The notes below the pieces were generated by a model that was not told where the DNA came from, searched no databases, and saw only the letters and a program-made list of their open reading frames with translations. DNA of 64,000 nt from NCBI RefSeq assembly GCF_022647325.1, contig NZ_CP071405.1:1736001-1800000 (forward strand), in the 5' to 3' direction. This DNA is from Pantoea deleyi. GTDB taxonomy: Bacteria; Pseudomonadota; Gammaproteobacteria; Enterobacterales; Enterobacteriaceae. The translations under genes and the position numbers were made by a program. This document shows, piece by piece, positions 16,431-27,683 of the stretch (position 1 is its first letter; each line of letters starts with the position of its first letter).

Positions 16431-17024
16431 TTATTCGTGCTCGCCAGCCAGTTGCTGACGGATGAATTGCGTGGTCAGTGTGCGGGCGATAACCGGGCTG
16501 AAGGGCTTACCACTCAGCGCGGCGCGCAGCCACAGACCGTCGATCAGGGCGGCCAGACCATGTGCGGCCAGGCGTGCCGTTTCCAGCGGCAGTTCACGTC
16601 GGAACTCGACCACCAGCGTGGAGTAGAGCCGCCGGCTGCTGACCCGCTCAAGGCGGTTAAGCTGGGGCTGATGCATGCTGCTCGACCAGAAGTCGAGCCA
16701 GGCTTTCATCACGGCGGTGTGCACCTGCGTTTCGTCAAAGTTACCGTCGACGATGGCACACAGCCGCTGTTCTGCAGAGGCGTTGGCCAGCGGCTGCAGC
16801 CGCGCCAGTACCGCTAACCGCAGCTGACGCGTGACATCACGCATCGTGGCTTCCAGCAATCCGTTCTTGTCTTTGAAATAGTGACTGATGATGCCGGTTG
16901 AGACGCCCGCCCGACGGGCGATCTGGGCAATCGTGGCATCATTAATCCCGACTTCATTAATCGTGCTCAGGGTCGCATCAATCAGTTGCCGACGCCGTAT
17001 CGGCTGCATCCCTACCTTTGGCAT
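16431..17024 (-). CDS. betI: Choline-responsive repressor BetI
   Basis: A 197-residue TetR-family regulator. It starts [19 protein letters not shown] and has the DNA-binding helix-turn-helix [20 protein letters not shown] at about residues 34-53. BetI represses betIBA and betT and is relieved by choline. The start at 17024 has GGGAG upstream and matches the E. coli protein (195 aa); the frame is open back to 17234 but that extension is not BetI-like. First gene of betIBA. Confidence 0.95.
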   Translation of the reverse strand: MPKVGMQPIRRRQLIDATLSTINEVGINDATIAQIARRAGVSTGIISHYFKDKNGLLEATMRDVTRQLRLAVLARLQPLANASAEQRLCAIVDGNFDETQVHTAVMKAWLDFWSSSMHQPQLNRLERVSSRRLYSTLVVEFRRELPLETARLAAHGLAALIDGLWLRAALSGKPFSPVIARTLTTQFIRQQLAGEHE

Positions 17025-17071
17025 AGCTCCCGCTCCACCCTCAAACCGAGCCCCTATTAAAACTTTTTTTG

Positions 17072-17085
17072 ATTGCACGTTCAAT
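17072..17085. promoter_or_regulatory. BetI operator in the betI-betT intergenic region
   Basis: ATTGCACGTTCAAT on the plus strand reads ATTGAACGTGCAAT on the minus strand, matching the BetI operator consensus as I recall it (ATTGAACGTnCAAT). It lies 48 bases upstream of betI and about 195 upstream of betT, so one site may serve both divergent units. Confidence 0.7.
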
Positions 17086-17279
17086 ATAAAAAGAAAACTT
17101 GTTAGGATGCTGTTCTTTAAATGTAGCGTAAGCGAAACGGCATTGAGTGCTAAAATAGACTTGTTTGCTGCAAGCTTTAACAGGAAGTCACAGATAGAAA
17201 CATAGCCGCACGGCCCGTAAACCGGGGGCGGCACAACGTATCCATTGCGTATTTTCAGGACATTAACCAGAGGTAATCG

Positions 17280-19310
17280 ATGAATAATCCACCTGCCGGT
17301 GAAAAAGACAGACTCAATCCCGTTGTATTTTATACCTCTGCCGGATTGATTCTGACGTTTTCACTCGTGACGATTCTCTACAGTGAAGTGGCCGCGAGCT
17401 GGATCCTTAAGGCGGTCAACTGGGTTTCCGCCACCTTCGGCTGGTATTACATGCTGGCTGCCACCCTCTACATCGTCTTCGTGCTCTACATGGCCTGCTC
17501 ACGCTTTGGCTCCATCAAGCTCGGACCAGAGCACTCCAAACCCGAATTCAGCGTGCTCAGCTGGTCGGCGATGCTGTTCGCCGCCGGGATCGGCATCGAC
17601 CTGATGTTCTTCTCGGTCGCCGAACCGGTGACGCAGTACATGCAGCCGCCGGAGGGCGCAGGGCAGACCCTGGAGGCCGCCCGCCAGTCGATGGTCTGGA
17701 CGCTGTTCCACTACGGGCTGACCGGCTGGTCGATGTATGCCCTGATGGGCATCGCGCTGGGCTATTTCAGCTACCGCTATAATCTGCCGCTGACCATTCG
17801 TTCGGCGCTCTATCCCATCTTCGGTAAACGCATCTATGGACCGATCGGCCACACGGTGGATATCGCGGCGGTCATCGGCACCATCTTTGGTATCGCCACC
17901 ACCCTGGGAATCGGGGTCGTGCAGCTTAACTACGGCCTGAAAGTGCTGTTCGATGTGCCGGAAGGCCTGACGGCGCAGACGGCGCTGATCGTGCTTTCCG
18001 TGGTGATCGCCACCATCTCGGTAACGTCGGGCGTGGATAAGGGGATCCGCTTCCTCTCCGAGCTGAACGTCATCATGGCGCTGGGCCTGATCCTGTTTGT
18101 ACTCTTCTTCGGCAACACCGAGTTCCTGCTGAATGCGCTGGTGCTGAACGTGGGCGATTACATCAACCGCTTCATGGGCATGACGCTGAACACCTTTGCC
18201 TTCGACCGGCCAACGCAGTGGATGAACAGCTGGACGCTCTTTTTCTGGGCCTGGTGGGTTGCCTGGTCGCCGTTCGTCGGCCTGTTCCTGGCGCGTATCT
18301 CCCGTGGCCGTACCATCCGTGAGTTTGTGCTGGGCACGCTGATCATTCCGTTCACCTTTACGCTGCTGTGGCTGTCGGTGTTTGGTAACGCGGCGCTCTA
18401 TCAGATCATCCACGGTAACGCGGGCTTTGCGCAGGAAGTGATGGCGCATGCGGAACGCGGCTTCTACAGTCTGCTGGCGCAGTACCCGGCATTTAAACTC
18501 AGCGCCTCAATTGCCACCATTACCGGGATGCTTTTCTACGTTACCTCGGCCGACTCCGGCTCGCTGGTGCTGGGTAACTTCACCTCGCGGCTTAAAGACA
18601 TCAACAGCGATGCGCCTAACTGGCTGCGTATCTTCTGGTCGGTGGCGATCGGCGTACTGACGCTGAGCATGCTGATGACCAACGGGATTACGGCCCTGCA
18701 GAACACCACGGTTATCATGGGGCTGCCGTTCAGCTTTGTGATCTTCTTCGTGATGGCGGGTCTGTTTAAATCGCTGAAGATTGAAGACCACCGCCGGGCC
18801 AGCGCCACGCGTGACACCGCGCCTTATCTGGCCCATGCCACCGACCGTCTGACCTGGAAGAAACGTCTGTCGCGCCTGATGAACTACCCTGGCTCGCGCT
18901 ACACCCAGCAGATGATGGAGAAGACCATCTTCCCGGCGATGCAGGAGGTGGCGAAAGAGCTGGAACTGCGTGATGGCCGGGTGTCGCTGGAGAGTGTTGC
19001 GCCGGATGAAGCTAACCCGATCGGCTATCTGGATCTGCGTGTCCATCTGGGCGAGGAGCAGGACTTTATCTATCAGGTCTGGCCGCAGCAGTACTCCATT
19101 CCGGGCTTTACCTATCGCGCCCGCAGCGGTAAGTCGACCTACTACCGGCTGGAAACCTTCCTGCTGGAGGGCAGTCAGGGCAACGACCTGATGGACTACA
19201 GCAAAGAGCAGGTGATCATCGATATTCTCGATCAGTACGAACGACACCTGAACTTCATCCATCTCAACCGTGAAGCGCCGGGCAGCAACATCAGTTTCCC
19301 GAGCGCCTGA
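17280..19310 (+). CDS. betT: High-affinity choline transporter BetT
   Basis: A 676-residue BCCT-family transporter, the same size as E. coli BetT (677). It has twelve membrane helices in the first 510 residues, the BCCT signature in [20 protein letters not shown] with its substrate-site tryptophans, and a long hydrophilic C-terminal domain (about 510-676) that senses osmotic strain in this subtype. It imports choline, driven by protons, for the BetBA pathway encoded divergently. AGAGGTAATCG precedes the ATG. Confidence 0.96.
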   Translation: MNNPPAGEKDRLNPVVFYTSAGLILTFSLVTILYSEVAASWILKAVNWVSATFGWYYMLAATLYIVFVLYMACSRFGSIKLGPEHSKPEFSVLSWSAMLFAAGIGIDLMFFSVAEPVTQYMQPPEGAGQTLEAARQSMVWTLFHYGLTGWSMYALMGIALGYFSYRYNLPLTIRSALYPIFGKRIYGPIGHTVDIAAVIGTIFGIATTLGIGVVQLNYGLKVLFDVPEGLTAQTALIVLSVVIATISVTSGVDKGIRFLSELNVIMALGLILFVLFFGNTEFLLNALVLNVGDYINRFMGMTLNTFAFDRPTQWMNSWTLFFWAWWVAWSPFVGLFLARISRGRTIREFVLGTLIIPFTFTLLWLSVFGNAALYQIIHGNAGFAQEVMAHAERGFYSLLAQYPAFKLSASIATITGMLFYVTSADSGSLVLGNFTSRLKDINSDAPNWLRIFWSVAIGVLTLSMLMTNGITALQNTTVIMGLPFSFVIFFVMAGLFKSLKIEDHRRASATRDTAPYLAHATDRLTWKKRLSRLMNYPGSRYTQQMMEKTIFPAMQEVAKELELRDGRVSLESVAPDEANPIGYLDLRVHLGEEQDFIYQVWPQQYSIPGFTYRARSGKSTYYRLETFLLEGSQGNDLMDYSKEQVIIDILDQYERHLNFIHLNREAPGSNISFPSA

Positions 19311-19316
19311 CCCCAG

Positions 19317-19350
19317 GCCCGTCAGCTTAGCGCTGGCGGGCTTTTTTTTT
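19317..19350 (+). terminator. Terminator of betT
   Basis: Stem GCCCGTCAGC / GCTGGCGGGC (one T-G pair) followed by nine T. Confidence 0.9.
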
Positions 19351-19444
19351 GGCCGCAACGCCGCGGCTGACTCCGGCGGCTGCCGGAATCGGCTATAGTC
19401 AGGCGTGACTGATTCGATGCCAGACGTTGCAGACAGGGAGTCCC

Positions 19445-20878
19445 ATGGGAAAAATTTTCAGTACGTTTCTGCCGCTGTACACCACCACGCTGCTGATGCT
19501 GCTCGGTTCCGGTCTGCTGACCACCTATGTGTCGCTTCGGCTGGCCAGCGAGCAGGTTAACGGCGCGATGATTGGTGCCATCATTGCGGCGAACTATATC
19601 GGGCTGGTGATCGGCGGCAAGGTCGGCCATAACCTGATCGCCCGCGTGGGCCATATCCGCGCCTATGTTGCCTGCGCCGGGATCATCACGGCCTCAGTGA
19701 TCGGTCACGGGCTGACGGACGTGGTGCTGCTGTGGGTCTTTCTGCGCCTGATTATCGGCCTCTGTATGATGTGTCAGTACATGGTGCTGGAGAGCTGGCT
19801 CAACGACCAGGCGGAATCCTCCCAGCGCGGCATGATTTTTGGCTTATACATGGTCGCCACCTATCTCGGCCTGAGTGGCGGCCAGGTGGTGCTGAGTCTG
19901 CAGACCGGTTTCGGGGTCAGTACGCTGCTGATTGTCGCGCTCTGTTTCGCTCTCTGTCTGGTGCCCATCGCACTCACAACCCGCACCCACGTCAGACCGA
20001 TGACGCCAGCGCCGATGGAGCTGGGCTATTTTCTGCGCACCATTCCCCGGCTGCTGAGCACCACGCTGGTCACCGGCATGGCGATCGGCGCCTTCTACGG
20101 CCTGGCGCCGGTCTATGCCAGCAGCAAAGGTTTTACCACCAGCCAGACCGGTTATTTCATGAGCCTGACGATTTTTGCCGGGCTGGTGTCGCAGTTTCCG
20201 CTGAGCTGGCTCTCTGATCGCTTCGACCGTCAGCGGCTGCTCTTCCTGATCGCGGTGCTGTTTGCGGTGGCCTGCGTGCCGCTGGTGGTGCTGCCGCATC
20301 TGACCTTCCACTGGATGATCGGCATTGCCTTTGCCGCTAGCATGATGCAGTTTGCGCTCTATCCGTTACAGGTGGCGCTGGCCAACGACCAGGTGGCCGC
20401 CGAACGGCGCGTGTCGTTAACCGCCTGCCTGCTGATGGCGTTTGGCATCGGGGCCAGTATCGGGCCGCTGCTGGTCGGCGCGCTGATGCAGCCGCTGGGC
20501 AGCAATATGCTCTATCTCTTCTTTGCCCTCTGCGCGCTGGTGATTGGCGGGCTGAGCTACACCCGAGCGCCACGTCCGCTGCCCACAACCGAAGTGCCGT
20601 TGCCTCACGTGGTGATGCCGGACAGTCTGGCGACCTCGCCGCTGGGCGCCGCCCTGATCCCGACGCTGGAAGAGGAGGTGATCCAGGCGTCGATGGGCGG
20701 CCAGGATCCGGAAGCCGAAAGCGGAGACGCTGCTGCGGATGAGGCGTTCGCGGACGATGACTCAGCCAGAACGGGTTTTATCGATGATGACCTGGCTGAC
20801 AATGACCTGATGGCTGACCGGGTGGACGATGGAACGGCTCGCTCTGCGGAGGCGCATGAGGAGAAGCGGCCCCATTAG
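19445..20878 (+). CDS. MFS transporter, YcaD-like, with acidic C-terminal tail
   Basis: A 477-residue major facilitator with twelve membrane helices up to about residue 385. The layout resembles YcaD-type carriers: FLRLIIGLCMMCQYMVLESW and LNDQAESSQRGMIFGLYM replace the usual loop 2-3 signature region. Residues 395-477 form a soluble, very acidic tail (VIQASMGGQDPEAESGD, FADDDSARTGFIDDDLADND) that is unusual for the family. Substrate is unknown. Start chosen at 19445, where CAGGGAGTCCC precedes the ATG; an in-frame start at 19427 is possible. It is separated from betT by a terminator. Confidence 0.8.
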   Translation: MGKIFSTFLPLYTTTLLMLLGSGLLTTYVSLRLASEQVNGAMIGAIIAANYIGLVIGGKVGHNLIARVGHIRAYVACAGIITASVIGHGLTDVVLLWVFLRLIIGLCMMCQYMVLESWLNDQAESSQRGMIFGLYMVATYLGLSGGQVVLSLQTGFGVSTLLIVALCFALCLVPIALTTRTHVRPMTPAPMELGYFLRTIPRLLSTTLVTGMAIGAFYGLAPVYASSKGFTTSQTGYFMSLTIFAGLVSQFPLSWLSDRFDRQRLLFLIAVLFAVACVPLVVLPHLTFHWMIGIAFAASMMQFALYPLQVALANDQVAAERRVSLTACLLMAFGIGASIGPLLVGALMQPLGSNMLYLFFALCALVIGGLSYTRAPRPLPTTEVPLPHVVMPDSLATSPLGAALIPTLEEEVIQASMGGQDPEAESGDAAADEAFADDDSARTGFIDDDLADNDLMADRVDDGTARSAEAHEEKRPH

Positions 20879-20999
20879 CCGCGGCCGGATCGCACTCTGA
20901 ACGGCAGCAGGATTGCCACAGGTTATCGGTTGCGATGCCGGAGGGCTGACCTTCCGCATCGCTCACCGCAAAGCGGGTAATACATTTACAGGAGAGAGT

Positions 21000-21212
21000 A
21001 TGCTGGAACTTCGTCCCAACTGTGAACGCTGCGACGGCGATCTGCCGCCATCCTCGCTGGCGGCCCATATCTGCTCGTTTGAATGCACCTTCTGCGAGAC
21101 CTGTGCTGAACAGCTGGCGCACCGTTGCCCCAACTGTGGCGGCGAACTGGTGCGTCGCCCGGTGCGTCCGGCGGAGAAGCTGGCCTCATTCCCGGCGAAA
21201 GCGCGGAGCTGA
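21000..21212 (+). CDS. DUF1272 zinc-ribbon protein
   Basis: A 70-residue protein with four CxxC-like pairs: PNCERCDGD, CSFECTFCETC and CPNCGGELV, the DUF1272 pattern. The cysteines almost certainly bind zinc. Cellular function is not known. The frame extends to 20913, but ACAGGAGAGAGT directly before the ATG at 21000 and the family start MLELRPNCE fix the start. It follows the MFS gene on the same strand by about 120 bases and may be a separate unit. Confidence 0.85.
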   Translation: MLELRPNCERCDGDLPPSSLAAHICSFECTFCETCAEQLAHRCPNCGGELVRRPVRPAEKLASFPAKARS

Positions 21213-21421
21213 GGAAGGCGAGACAGTCTGCTGCGTCGGGCGCACTCACCCGTCAGCAGGGTGCCAGAGGCGCAACGATACACTATTGCGTGACACCGTC
21301 ACGTTTTACGGGCCGGTGTGGCGGGCAGGGAACGACCGCCCGGCCCGCCGCGCCTGCCCGTCACCGGAAATCTGCGCCTGCCTTGTCCACGTCCGGCAGG
21401 CCAGCCGGTTCTGTTGTGCGA

Positions 21422-22849
21422 CTAGCGGAACAGGCGTCCGTCGCGCACCAGCTCCCGTGGATAGCTGTTCTTGATCCGGTTGCCCACTTTCTTCGCCAGC
21501 CCCAGCGGCTGCTGCTGATAGGTCACAATCATCTCATTGCAGTCGGGGGACCGCTCCGGATAGATATCCCGGCCGCGATACCACTCTTCCGCCTCTGCCG
21601 CCGTAAGTTCAAAGCGCCGGGCGGGGTCAGGCTGCGCCAGTGCCACCACCGCCTCATGCTGCCAGCGATAGCCTTTGGCAAAGGTCTCTGCCAGCTTCAG
21701 GCCGATGCGTGAGAAGCGGACCTTACCCAGCATCGGCGTGACGGCGTGCGGGAACAGCCAGATCTCCTTATCACGCTGCCACAGCGTCAGCGACGCATCC
21801 CATTTCAGGGAGACCGCGGCGGCGGCGGCGATAATCTCACTTTCCTGTTTGCGGCTGATATGGGAAAAGGGCAGTTTGCCGACCTTGTAGCCCGGCGCGG
21901 GCAGCGGCGCGACCGACGCCGTTTTACGCAGGCGGGCGACGAAGAAGCCTTCGCTGTCGAAAATCTGCGGAAAGACATGCAGATAGCCTTCCGGCGTCGC
22001 GGCCTGCTCCGCGCCCGCAAACAGGCCATCAAGAGGCAGAACTTCAGCCGCGCCCGGATAGCGCTGCAGCAGCCAGGCGATCACTTGCTGATTTTCTATC
22101 TGATTCAGGGTGCAGGTGGAGTAGACCAGTGTGCCACCCGGTTTAAGGGCATGGAACGCGCTGTCGAGCAGGTCGCGCTGCGTCGCGGCGATCGCTTCCG
22201 TGCTGGCCAGCGTCCAGTTTTTCAGCGCATCGGCATCTTTGCGGATCACCCCTTCGCCGGAACAGGGCGCATCCAGCAGGATGGCGTCAAACTGTTCCGG
22301 CAGCGCCGGGCCAAACACCCGCGCGTCAAAGTGGGTCAGCGCACTGTTGCTGACGCCGCAGCGGCTGATGTTGGCGTGCAGGACTTTCACCCGGCTGGAG
22401 GAGAACTCATTCGCCAGGATCACCCCCTGATTATTCATCCGCGCAGCAATCTGGGTGGTTTTCGAACCCGGTGCGGCGGCCATATCCATTACGGCGCTGA
22501 CCTCGGGCTGCGCATCGAACAGCGCGGTTACCGGCAGCATGGAGCTGGCTTCCTGAATGTAGAACAGGCCGCTGAGATGCTCAGCCACGCTGCCCAGCGG
22601 CAGGCTCTCATCGTCCCGGCTGATCCAGAATCCCTCTTCACACCACGGCACCGGCGTCAGCTGCCAGCCGTAGTCAGCCGTCAGCGCCAGGAAATCAGGC
22701 ACGCTGATCTTCAGGGTGTTGACGCGCAGGCTGCGGCGCAGCGGTTGCTGGCTGATGGCAATAAACTGCCCGAAGCTCGCCTCATCGGGCAGGCTCTGAC
22801 GCATTAATGAGAGAAAATCGGCGGGGAAACGCGAAGAAGCATCTGACAC
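21422..22849 (-). CDS. rsmF: 16S rRNA m5C1407 methyltransferase RsmF
   Basis: A 475-residue NOL1/NOP2/Sun-type RNA methyltransferase (E. coli RsmF 479). It has the SAM site [19 protein letters not shown], the [16 protein letters not shown] motif and the catalytic Cys in [15 protein letters not shown]. The C-terminal region has the RsmF-specific PUA-like extension. It methylates C1407 of 16S rRNA. A GTG at 22849 gives a start aligning with E. coli; an ATG at 22888 is possible but the extra residues are unlike the family, and neither has a strong ribosome site. This marks return to the E. coli-like backbone after the accessory insertion. Confidence 0.9.
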   Translation of the reverse strand: MSDASSRFPADFLSLMRQSLPDEASFGQFIAISQQPLRRSLRVNTLKISVPDFLALTADYGWQLTPVPWCEEGFWISRDDESLPLGSVAEHLSGLFYIQEASSMLPVTALFDAQPEVSAVMDMAAAPGSKTTQIAARMNNQGVILANEFSSSRVKVLHANISRCGVSNSALTHFDARVFGPALPEQFDAILLDAPCSGEGVIRKDADALKNWTLASTEAIAATQRDLLDSAFHALKPGGTLVYSTCTLNQIENQQVIAWLLQRYPGAAEVLPLDGLFAGAEQAATPEGYLHVFPQIFDSEGFFVARLRKTASVAPLPAPGYKVGKLPFSHISRKQESEIIAAAAAVSLKWDASLTLWQRDKEIWLFPHAVTPMLGKVRFSRIGLKLAETFAKGYRWQHEAVVALAQPDPARRFELTAAEAEEWYRGRDIYPERSPDCNEMIVTYQQQPLGLAKKVGNRIKNSYPRELVRDGRLFR

Positions 22850-22890
22850 GGGCACATTCCAGTTAAGGCAAAGGCGGCAGTGTATCACGC

Positions 22891-22920
22891 GAAAAGCAAA
22901 CGGGCAGCCTGGCTGCCCGT
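22891..22920 (-). terminator. Hairpin between letB and rsmF
   Basis: A nine-base stem ACGGGCAGC / GCTGCCCGT read on the minus strand, followed by TTTGCTTTTC. A second hairpin (CGCGGGCC / GGCCCGCG, about 22987-23008) lies closer to letB. Together they probably end letAB transcription. Confidence 0.6.
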
Positions 22921-23025
22921 CTGAGAGTGAATGATGTGAAGGCTCAGGGAGCCTGCGCCTTACGCAAAGACGCCCTTCCTGGCAGGCTCAGCGCGGGCCG
23001 TCCATGGCCCGCGATCCCGCGTCAG

Positions 23026-25659
23026 TTAACGCGGAGACGGAATCGCCGTTCCCCAGTTACGCCACTCTTTCGGCGCTTCATCCTGCAGCAGGAAGTGCTT
23101 ATCCGGGGTCGCCTGCGGCGCCAGCGGCACCGTCGGCGGCGTCGCAAACTGGATGCCGCCACGGATAAACTGCTGGAAGGTGCCGGTTTTCACCACGCCG
23201 CCCACCAGGCCGAAGTCGAGGTTATAGCCGGACGCCAGCCAGAACACCGAGTTATTACGCACCAGATGCTGATACTTCTTGCTGATGCGCAGGGCGATCT
23301 GTACGCGGTCCGCCATATTTCCCAGCGAGGTGCCGGTCACGGTGCCCACTTCCACCCCGCGGAACAGCACCGGCGTACCCAGCGACAGGGAGCCTGCCTC
23401 GGTGGCATCCACATAGATATTCAGGCCGTTCAGGTAACGCGAATCGGTAATCGTGCTCTCCTGCAGCTCGAACGTGCGCGCGGCGCTGCCTTTACCCGGA
23501 TCAACGTTGACGTAAGGCTGCAGCAGCGTCTCCAGATGGTTGACGCCAGTCGCAGAGATCTCCGGCGACACCACCGAGAAGCGGCTGCCCAGACGGGCAA
23601 AGTCGTTGACGTACTCAGGGTAGAGCACCGCTTTCGCCACCACCTGATTGTTATCTTTGCTCAATGACAGCGACTCGACCTGGCCGACGTTAATCCCCAG
23701 ATAGCGAATCGGCATCCCCGCAGAGAGCTTGCTGGCGTCATACGTGTGCAGCGTAATCTGACTGCCGACCGCGCGGGCCGCCGTTTCAGAGGAGTAGAGC
23801 ACCCGTTTGGCCCCTTTAACTGACTGCGCACCACTCATGTTGTCGAAGCTGATCGCGCCTTTCAACGCCCGGTTCAGCGGAGACGCCTGCACGGTCAGGC
23901 CGCTGCCGTTCAGGCTGACGCGCGCGCCGCCCTCAGCCCAGAAGACGCTTTCGCTGGTGAGCAGCTTGCGATACTCCGGCTTGATGTGTACGGCGATATC
24001 GAAGGCGTCGGCGCGCGGCGTCACTTTCACGATCTCGCCGACCTGATATTTGCGGTAGAGCACCACCGAACCGGCCTGTACATCCGGCAGGCTGTTCGCC
24101 GTCAGCATCAGCGTGGTAGACGGGCCGTCGCCGGTAATACCTTCATCCGCTTTTTCCGCGTCGGCATACAGCGGATAGGCACTTTTCGGTTCGCCTTTTT
24201 TGCCCGGCTCCAGCCGGATGCCACCATCGACCCACTCACGGGCGCTGGCGCCTAACACCTGCATCCCATCCAGACCAAACTTCACATCGAGGCGGCTGTT
24301 AACGATGAATTTACTGTCGCCGTGCACCAGGTTGCGATTCTCCGGGTTAACCGCCACCACAAAATTGACGCCATTTTCATCCAGCGAACGCGACATCACC
24401 TGGCCGATCTGCATGCCGTGCAGCATCAGCGGCTGGCCCTGGTCGATGCCATAGCTCTCCGGTGCGCTGAGCCTGACCGTCAGCACATTCGGCTGCTGCA
24501 GCAGGGTTTCATTCGACGCCAGCACGGTGAAGTGCTGCTGCGGTTCGCCTTCGCCCGGCACCAGTTCCAGCGTATTGCCGGTCAGCAGCGCGCTGAGGCT
24601 GGTGTCGGTCAGGCTGATTTTCGGGCTGTGCATCTCAATCCGGGTGCCACTGCGCATCAGGCCAACGACCGAAGGATCGATGGTCAGTTCGCCGGTGACC
24701 TTACCGCCATCCTGCAGGTTGAGTCGGGTCAGCGTACCGACCTCCAGCCCCTGATAGATCAGCGGCGTGCTGCCCGCTTTCAGGTTCTTGCCGTCCGGCA
24801 GGTCCAGGGTGATCAGTACACCGCGCTGGCTGTGTGCGAGGTCGGGGTAGAGCCGGTAGTGCTGCTCCGCCTTCGCCGCCTGCGCACCCTCTGGCGAGTC
24901 AAAGGCGATAGCGCCATTGACCAGCGCCGCCAGGCTCTCCAGCTGAACCTTCGCGCCGCTCAGGCTGACGTCGGCGTTGACGCCCGACACGTTCCAGAAG
25001 CGGCTGCTGGTTTTCACCAGATTGACAAAACGACGGTCGATCAGCACATCGATCGCCACCCCGTCACTCTTGCTGTTGATGTTGTAGTCATAGACCCGGC
25101 CCACCGGAATTTTACGGTAGTAGACCAGCGACCCGGTGTTGAGCGAGCCCAGATCGGGCGCATGCAGATGGATCAGCAGTTCGCCGGTATTGACCCGGTA
25201 TTTAGGCTGCGTATCCAGCGCGGTAAAGGCTTCGCTGGGTTTGCCTTTGCCCGGCATCATCCCGATGTAGTTACCGCCCACCAGCGCATCCAGCCCCGAC
25301 ACCCCCGCCAGGGAGGCTTTCGGCGTCACCAGCCAGAACTGCGTATCTTCACGCAGCGCATCGCGCATGTCGCTTTTGATGCTCGCTTTGATCTGGATGC
25401 TGCGATAGTCGTCGCTGAGATTAATGCCCTGCACGGTGCCCACTTCCACGCCCTGATAACGAATCGGGGTGCGGCCCGGCACGATCCCATCCGCCGTCTG
25501 GAAATTAATGGTGATGGTGGTGCCGCGCTCCTGGTAATTGGTCCAGAGCAGCCAGCCGGCGATCAGCATCGCAATAATCGGCAGCAGCCAGAAGGGCGAA
25601 ACTTTACGCTTGTTGCGCAGCGTGGCGTTAGTCGGTGTAGTCGGCGTTTCCTGTTGCAT
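23026..25659 (-). CDS. letB: Intermembrane lipid transport protein LetB (YebT)
   Basis: An 877-residue protein, the length of E. coli LetB. One N-terminal membrane helix ([19 protein letters not shown], about 21-39) is followed by seven MCE domains. Repeated openings such as [38 protein letters not shown] and [19 protein letters not shown] mark them. The MCE rings stack into a tube that spans the periplasm and moves phospholipid between membranes. The frame is open to 25695, but the ATG at 25659 (MQQETP) aligns with E. coli. It overlaps the end of letA by 32 bases. Confidence 0.96.
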   Translation of the reverse strand: MQQETPTTPTNATLRNKRKVSPFWLLPIIAMLIAGWLLWTNYQERGTTITINFQTADGIVPGRTPIRYQGVEVGTVQGINLSDDYRSIQIKASIKSDMRDALREDTQFWLVTPKASLAGVSGLDALVGGNYIGMMPGKGKPSEAFTALDTQPKYRVNTGELLIHLHAPDLGSLNTGSLVYYRKIPVGRVYDYNINSKSDGVAIDVLIDRRFVNLVKTSSRFWNVSGVNADVSLSGAKVQLESLAALVNGAIAFDSPEGAQAAKAEQHYRLYPDLAHSQRGVLITLDLPDGKNLKAGSTPLIYQGLEVGTLTRLNLQDGGKVTGELTIDPSVVGLMRSGTRIEMHSPKISLTDTSLSALLTGNTLELVPGEGEPQQHFTVLASNETLLQQPNVLTVRLSAPESYGIDQGQPLMLHGMQIGQVMSRSLDENGVNFVVAVNPENRNLVHGDSKFIVNSRLDVKFGLDGMQVLGASAREWVDGGIRLEPGKKGEPKSAYPLYADAEKADEGITGDGPSTTLMLTANSLPDVQAGSVVLYRKYQVGEIVKVTPRADAFDIAVHIKPEYRKLLTSESVFWAEGGARVSLNGSGLTVQASPLNRALKGAISFDNMSGAQSVKGAKRVLYSSETAARAVGSQITLHTYDASKLSAGMPIRYLGINVGQVESLSLSKDNNQVVAKAVLYPEYVNDFARLGSRFSVVSPEISATGVNHLETLLQPYVNVDPGKGSAARTFELQESTITDSRYLNGLNIYVDATEAGSLSLGTPVLFRGVEVGTVTGTSLGNMADRVQIALRISKKYQHLVRNNSVFWLASGYNLDFGLVGGVVKTGTFQQFIRGGIQFATPPTVPLAPQATPDKHFLLQDEAPKEWRNWGTAIPSPR

Positions 25660-26872
25660 GTGCATCCCAGAGCAGGCGGCTGTCCAGCCACTCAACAGAC
25701 ATAATGGTCAGGATGACGGCCGCGCCAAAAAACAGCGCCGCCGGTCCCATGGTAAAAGCCAGCAGCTGGTCACGGTTGACCAGCGACATGGTTAATGAAA
25801 TGACAAACAGATCGAGCATCGACCAGCGGCCCACCCAGGTCACGAACCGCAGTAACAGGATGCGGGTTCTGAGCCCCTGTTCACAGCGAAAGTGAATGCT
25901 GAGCAGCAGCGTCAGCATCACCAGCACCTTGGTAAAGGGCACCAGAATACTGGCGATAAACACAATCGCGGCCACCGGCACATTGCCTTCCCCCAGCGAC
26001 AGGATGCCGGAGAAGATCGTATCCTCGCGGCGCGACCCGTTCACGTAGACCACCGAGATGGGCATCAGGTTGGCGGGGATCAGCAACACAATCGACGCAA
26101 TCAGCGCGGCCCAGGATTTTTGCAGGCTGTGCCGACGCCGGAAGTCGAGCGGGGTATGGCAGCGCGGACAGCGGCCACGCGCGTCGGGCAGGCCGGTGTT
26201 GTGGCAGTTCAGGCAGACCTGCATCGCGTCGCGGGCCATATTCCCCGGCCGCTGCGGGTAGAAATGCTCCCACAGCTGCTCCATATTCAGGTGGATCAGC
26301 GTCAGCACGCTCAGCACCGTCAGGGCAATGTAGGCCGCCAGCCCGTAGCCAATCTCCAGCGAAGCATAGTCCTGGACTTTAATGGACGCCACGGCGATAC
26401 CGATCAGATAGATATCGAGCATCACCCACTCTTTGAGCTTCTCCAGCATCAGCAGCACGGGCCGCAGGTTCATCCCCAGGCGCTGCCCGATGCCGAGATA
26501 ACAGATGCCGGCCACCAGCGTGACCGGCGCGCCGATGGTGCAGAACGCCACCATTGAGGCGGTCAGCACATCGCCCTGCTGGGTCATCTGGATAACGCCC
26601 TCCAGCACGCTGGCGTTGATGCGCATCCCGAGCAGCCGGATATCGACCAGCGGCATCGAGAAGGCGAAGGGCATTAATACAATCATGGTCGCGGCCATCG
26701 CCATCAGGCGGGTCATGGACCAGTCGCGACCGCTGAGAATTTCGGCATTGCAGCGCGGGCAATAGGCCGACTGATGCGATTTCACATCCGGTAAGGAAAA
26801 AAGGGTATCGCATTGCGGACAACGCTGATAACGTGCGTGAGGCAATGTCTGGCTGATAGCGTGAATTTTCAT
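25628..26872 (-). CDS. letA: Lipid transport membrane protein LetA (YebS)
   Basis: A 414-residue integral membrane protein of the PqiA/LetA family. Two zinc-ribbon modules (RCPQCDTLF...YCPRCNAEI near residues 18-44, VCLNCHNTG...RCPRCHTPL mid-protein) each precede a four-helix membrane block. It is the inner-membrane partner of LetB in lipid movement between the membranes. The first gene of letAB; the divergent msrC lies about 215 bases away. E. coli LetA is 427 residues. Confidence 0.94.
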   Translation of the reverse strand: MKIHAISQTLPHARYQRCPQCDTLFSLPDVKSHQSAYCPRCNAEILSGRDWSMTRLMAMAATMIVLMPFAFSMPLVDIRLLGMRINASVLEGVIQMTQQGDVLTASMVAFCTIGAPVTLVAGICYLGIGQRLGMNLRPVLLMLEKLKEWVMLDIYLIGIAVASIKVQDYASLEIGYGLAAYIALTVLSVLTLIHLNMEQLWEHFYPQRPGNMARDAMQVCLNCHNTGLPDARGRCPRCHTPLDFRRRHSLQKSWAALIASIVLLIPANLMPISVVYVNGSRREDTIFSGILSLGEGNVPVAAIVFIASILVPFTKVLVMLTLLLSIHFRCEQGLRTRILLLRFVTWVGRWSMLDLFVISLTMSLVNRDQLLAFTMGPAALFFGAAVILTIMSVEWLDSRLLWDAHATGNADYTD

Positions 26873-27086
26873 AGGGTGAGGCAGTTTTCGCTCTTCAGAA
26901 GTAACTATTATTGGTCGTCAGGACATTGTCTGTGTGCCTGTCTCGGGCTTCACGCTTCGATCCACAGAATGCTAAGGGTATAGCAACTAACGCTATGATT
27001 CACCTTGTGGCTCTGGATATTTAAAACTTATTTTTAACGAACGGTCTCAGTCACTCCGTTCAGATGTCATTGGTAACGGTTAAATA

Positions 27087-27587
27087 ATGAACAAAACTGC
27101 CTTTTACGCCGATTTGAATCGCGATATGCGCGCCTTGCTGGCGGGAGAAACGGCGTTCCTCGCCGCAATGGGAAACTTCAGTGCGCTGCTGTACGAACGT
27201 CTCGAAGGCGTGAACTGGGCAGGTTTCTACCTGCTGACGGAAGCCGATACGCTGGTGCTGGGCCCGTTCCAGGGCAAAATCGCCTGTGTCCGTATTCCGG
27301 TCGGTAAAGGGGTGTGTGGTACGGCGCTGGCAGAAGAGAAAGTGCAACGCGTGGACGATGTGCATGCTTTCCCGGGCCACATCGCCTGTGACGCGGCCAG
27401 CAATGCTGAGATTGTGATTCCTCTGAAAGTGAATGGCACTGTGGTTGGGGTGCTGGACATTGACAGCGTGGTGTTCAATCGCTTTGACAGCGAAGACGAA
27501 TCGGGCCTGGTCACACTGACTGATGGGCTTTGTGAAGTGCTTGCGAACAGCGACTTAGAAAAATATCTGCAGCTGACACGCAGCTAA
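27087..27587 (+). CDS. msrC: Free methionine-(R)-sulfoxide reductase MsrC
   Basis: A 166-residue GAF-domain enzyme that reduces free Met-R-sulfoxide using thioredoxin. The three active-site cysteines are at 67 (GKIACVRIP), 77 (GKGVCGTAL) and 101 (GHIACDAAS), with the family spacing of 10 and 24 residues. It is a single-domain protein, cytoplasmic. It lies divergent from letA and 96 bases before proQ, as in E. coli. Confidence 0.95.
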   Translation: MNKTAFYADLNRDMRALLAGETAFLAAMGNFSALLYERLEGVNWAGFYLLTEADTLVLGPFQGKIACVRIPVGKGVCGTALAEEKVQRVDDVHAFPGHIACDAASNAEIVIPLKVNGTVVGVLDIDSVVFNRFDSEDESGLVTLTDGLCEVLANSDLEKYLQLTRS

Positions 27588-27683
27588 TCGACTGGATCAC
27601 ATGGCATTTAGCGATGTTGTCATTATAATGTCGCCTGTTCATGCCTGCGCTGGTCGGCAAACCCGTTGTAATCAGGAAATTTC

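Noticed and set aside
17499..18449. Open frame of 316 codons opposite betT
   Set aside because: Highly charged shadow product without any domain; betT is certain on the plus strand.
21746..22807. Open frame of 353 codons opposite rsmF
   Set aside because: The translated sequence is low-complexity Arg/Gln/Ala-rich and the opposite strand is a well-supported methyltransferase.
24322..25704. Long open frame (460 codons) on the plus strand opposite letB
   Set aside because: It is antisense to the whole of a clearly recognised MCE-domain protein. Its product is Arg/Gln/His-rich with no family resemblance, which is the usual shadow in GC-rich DNA.
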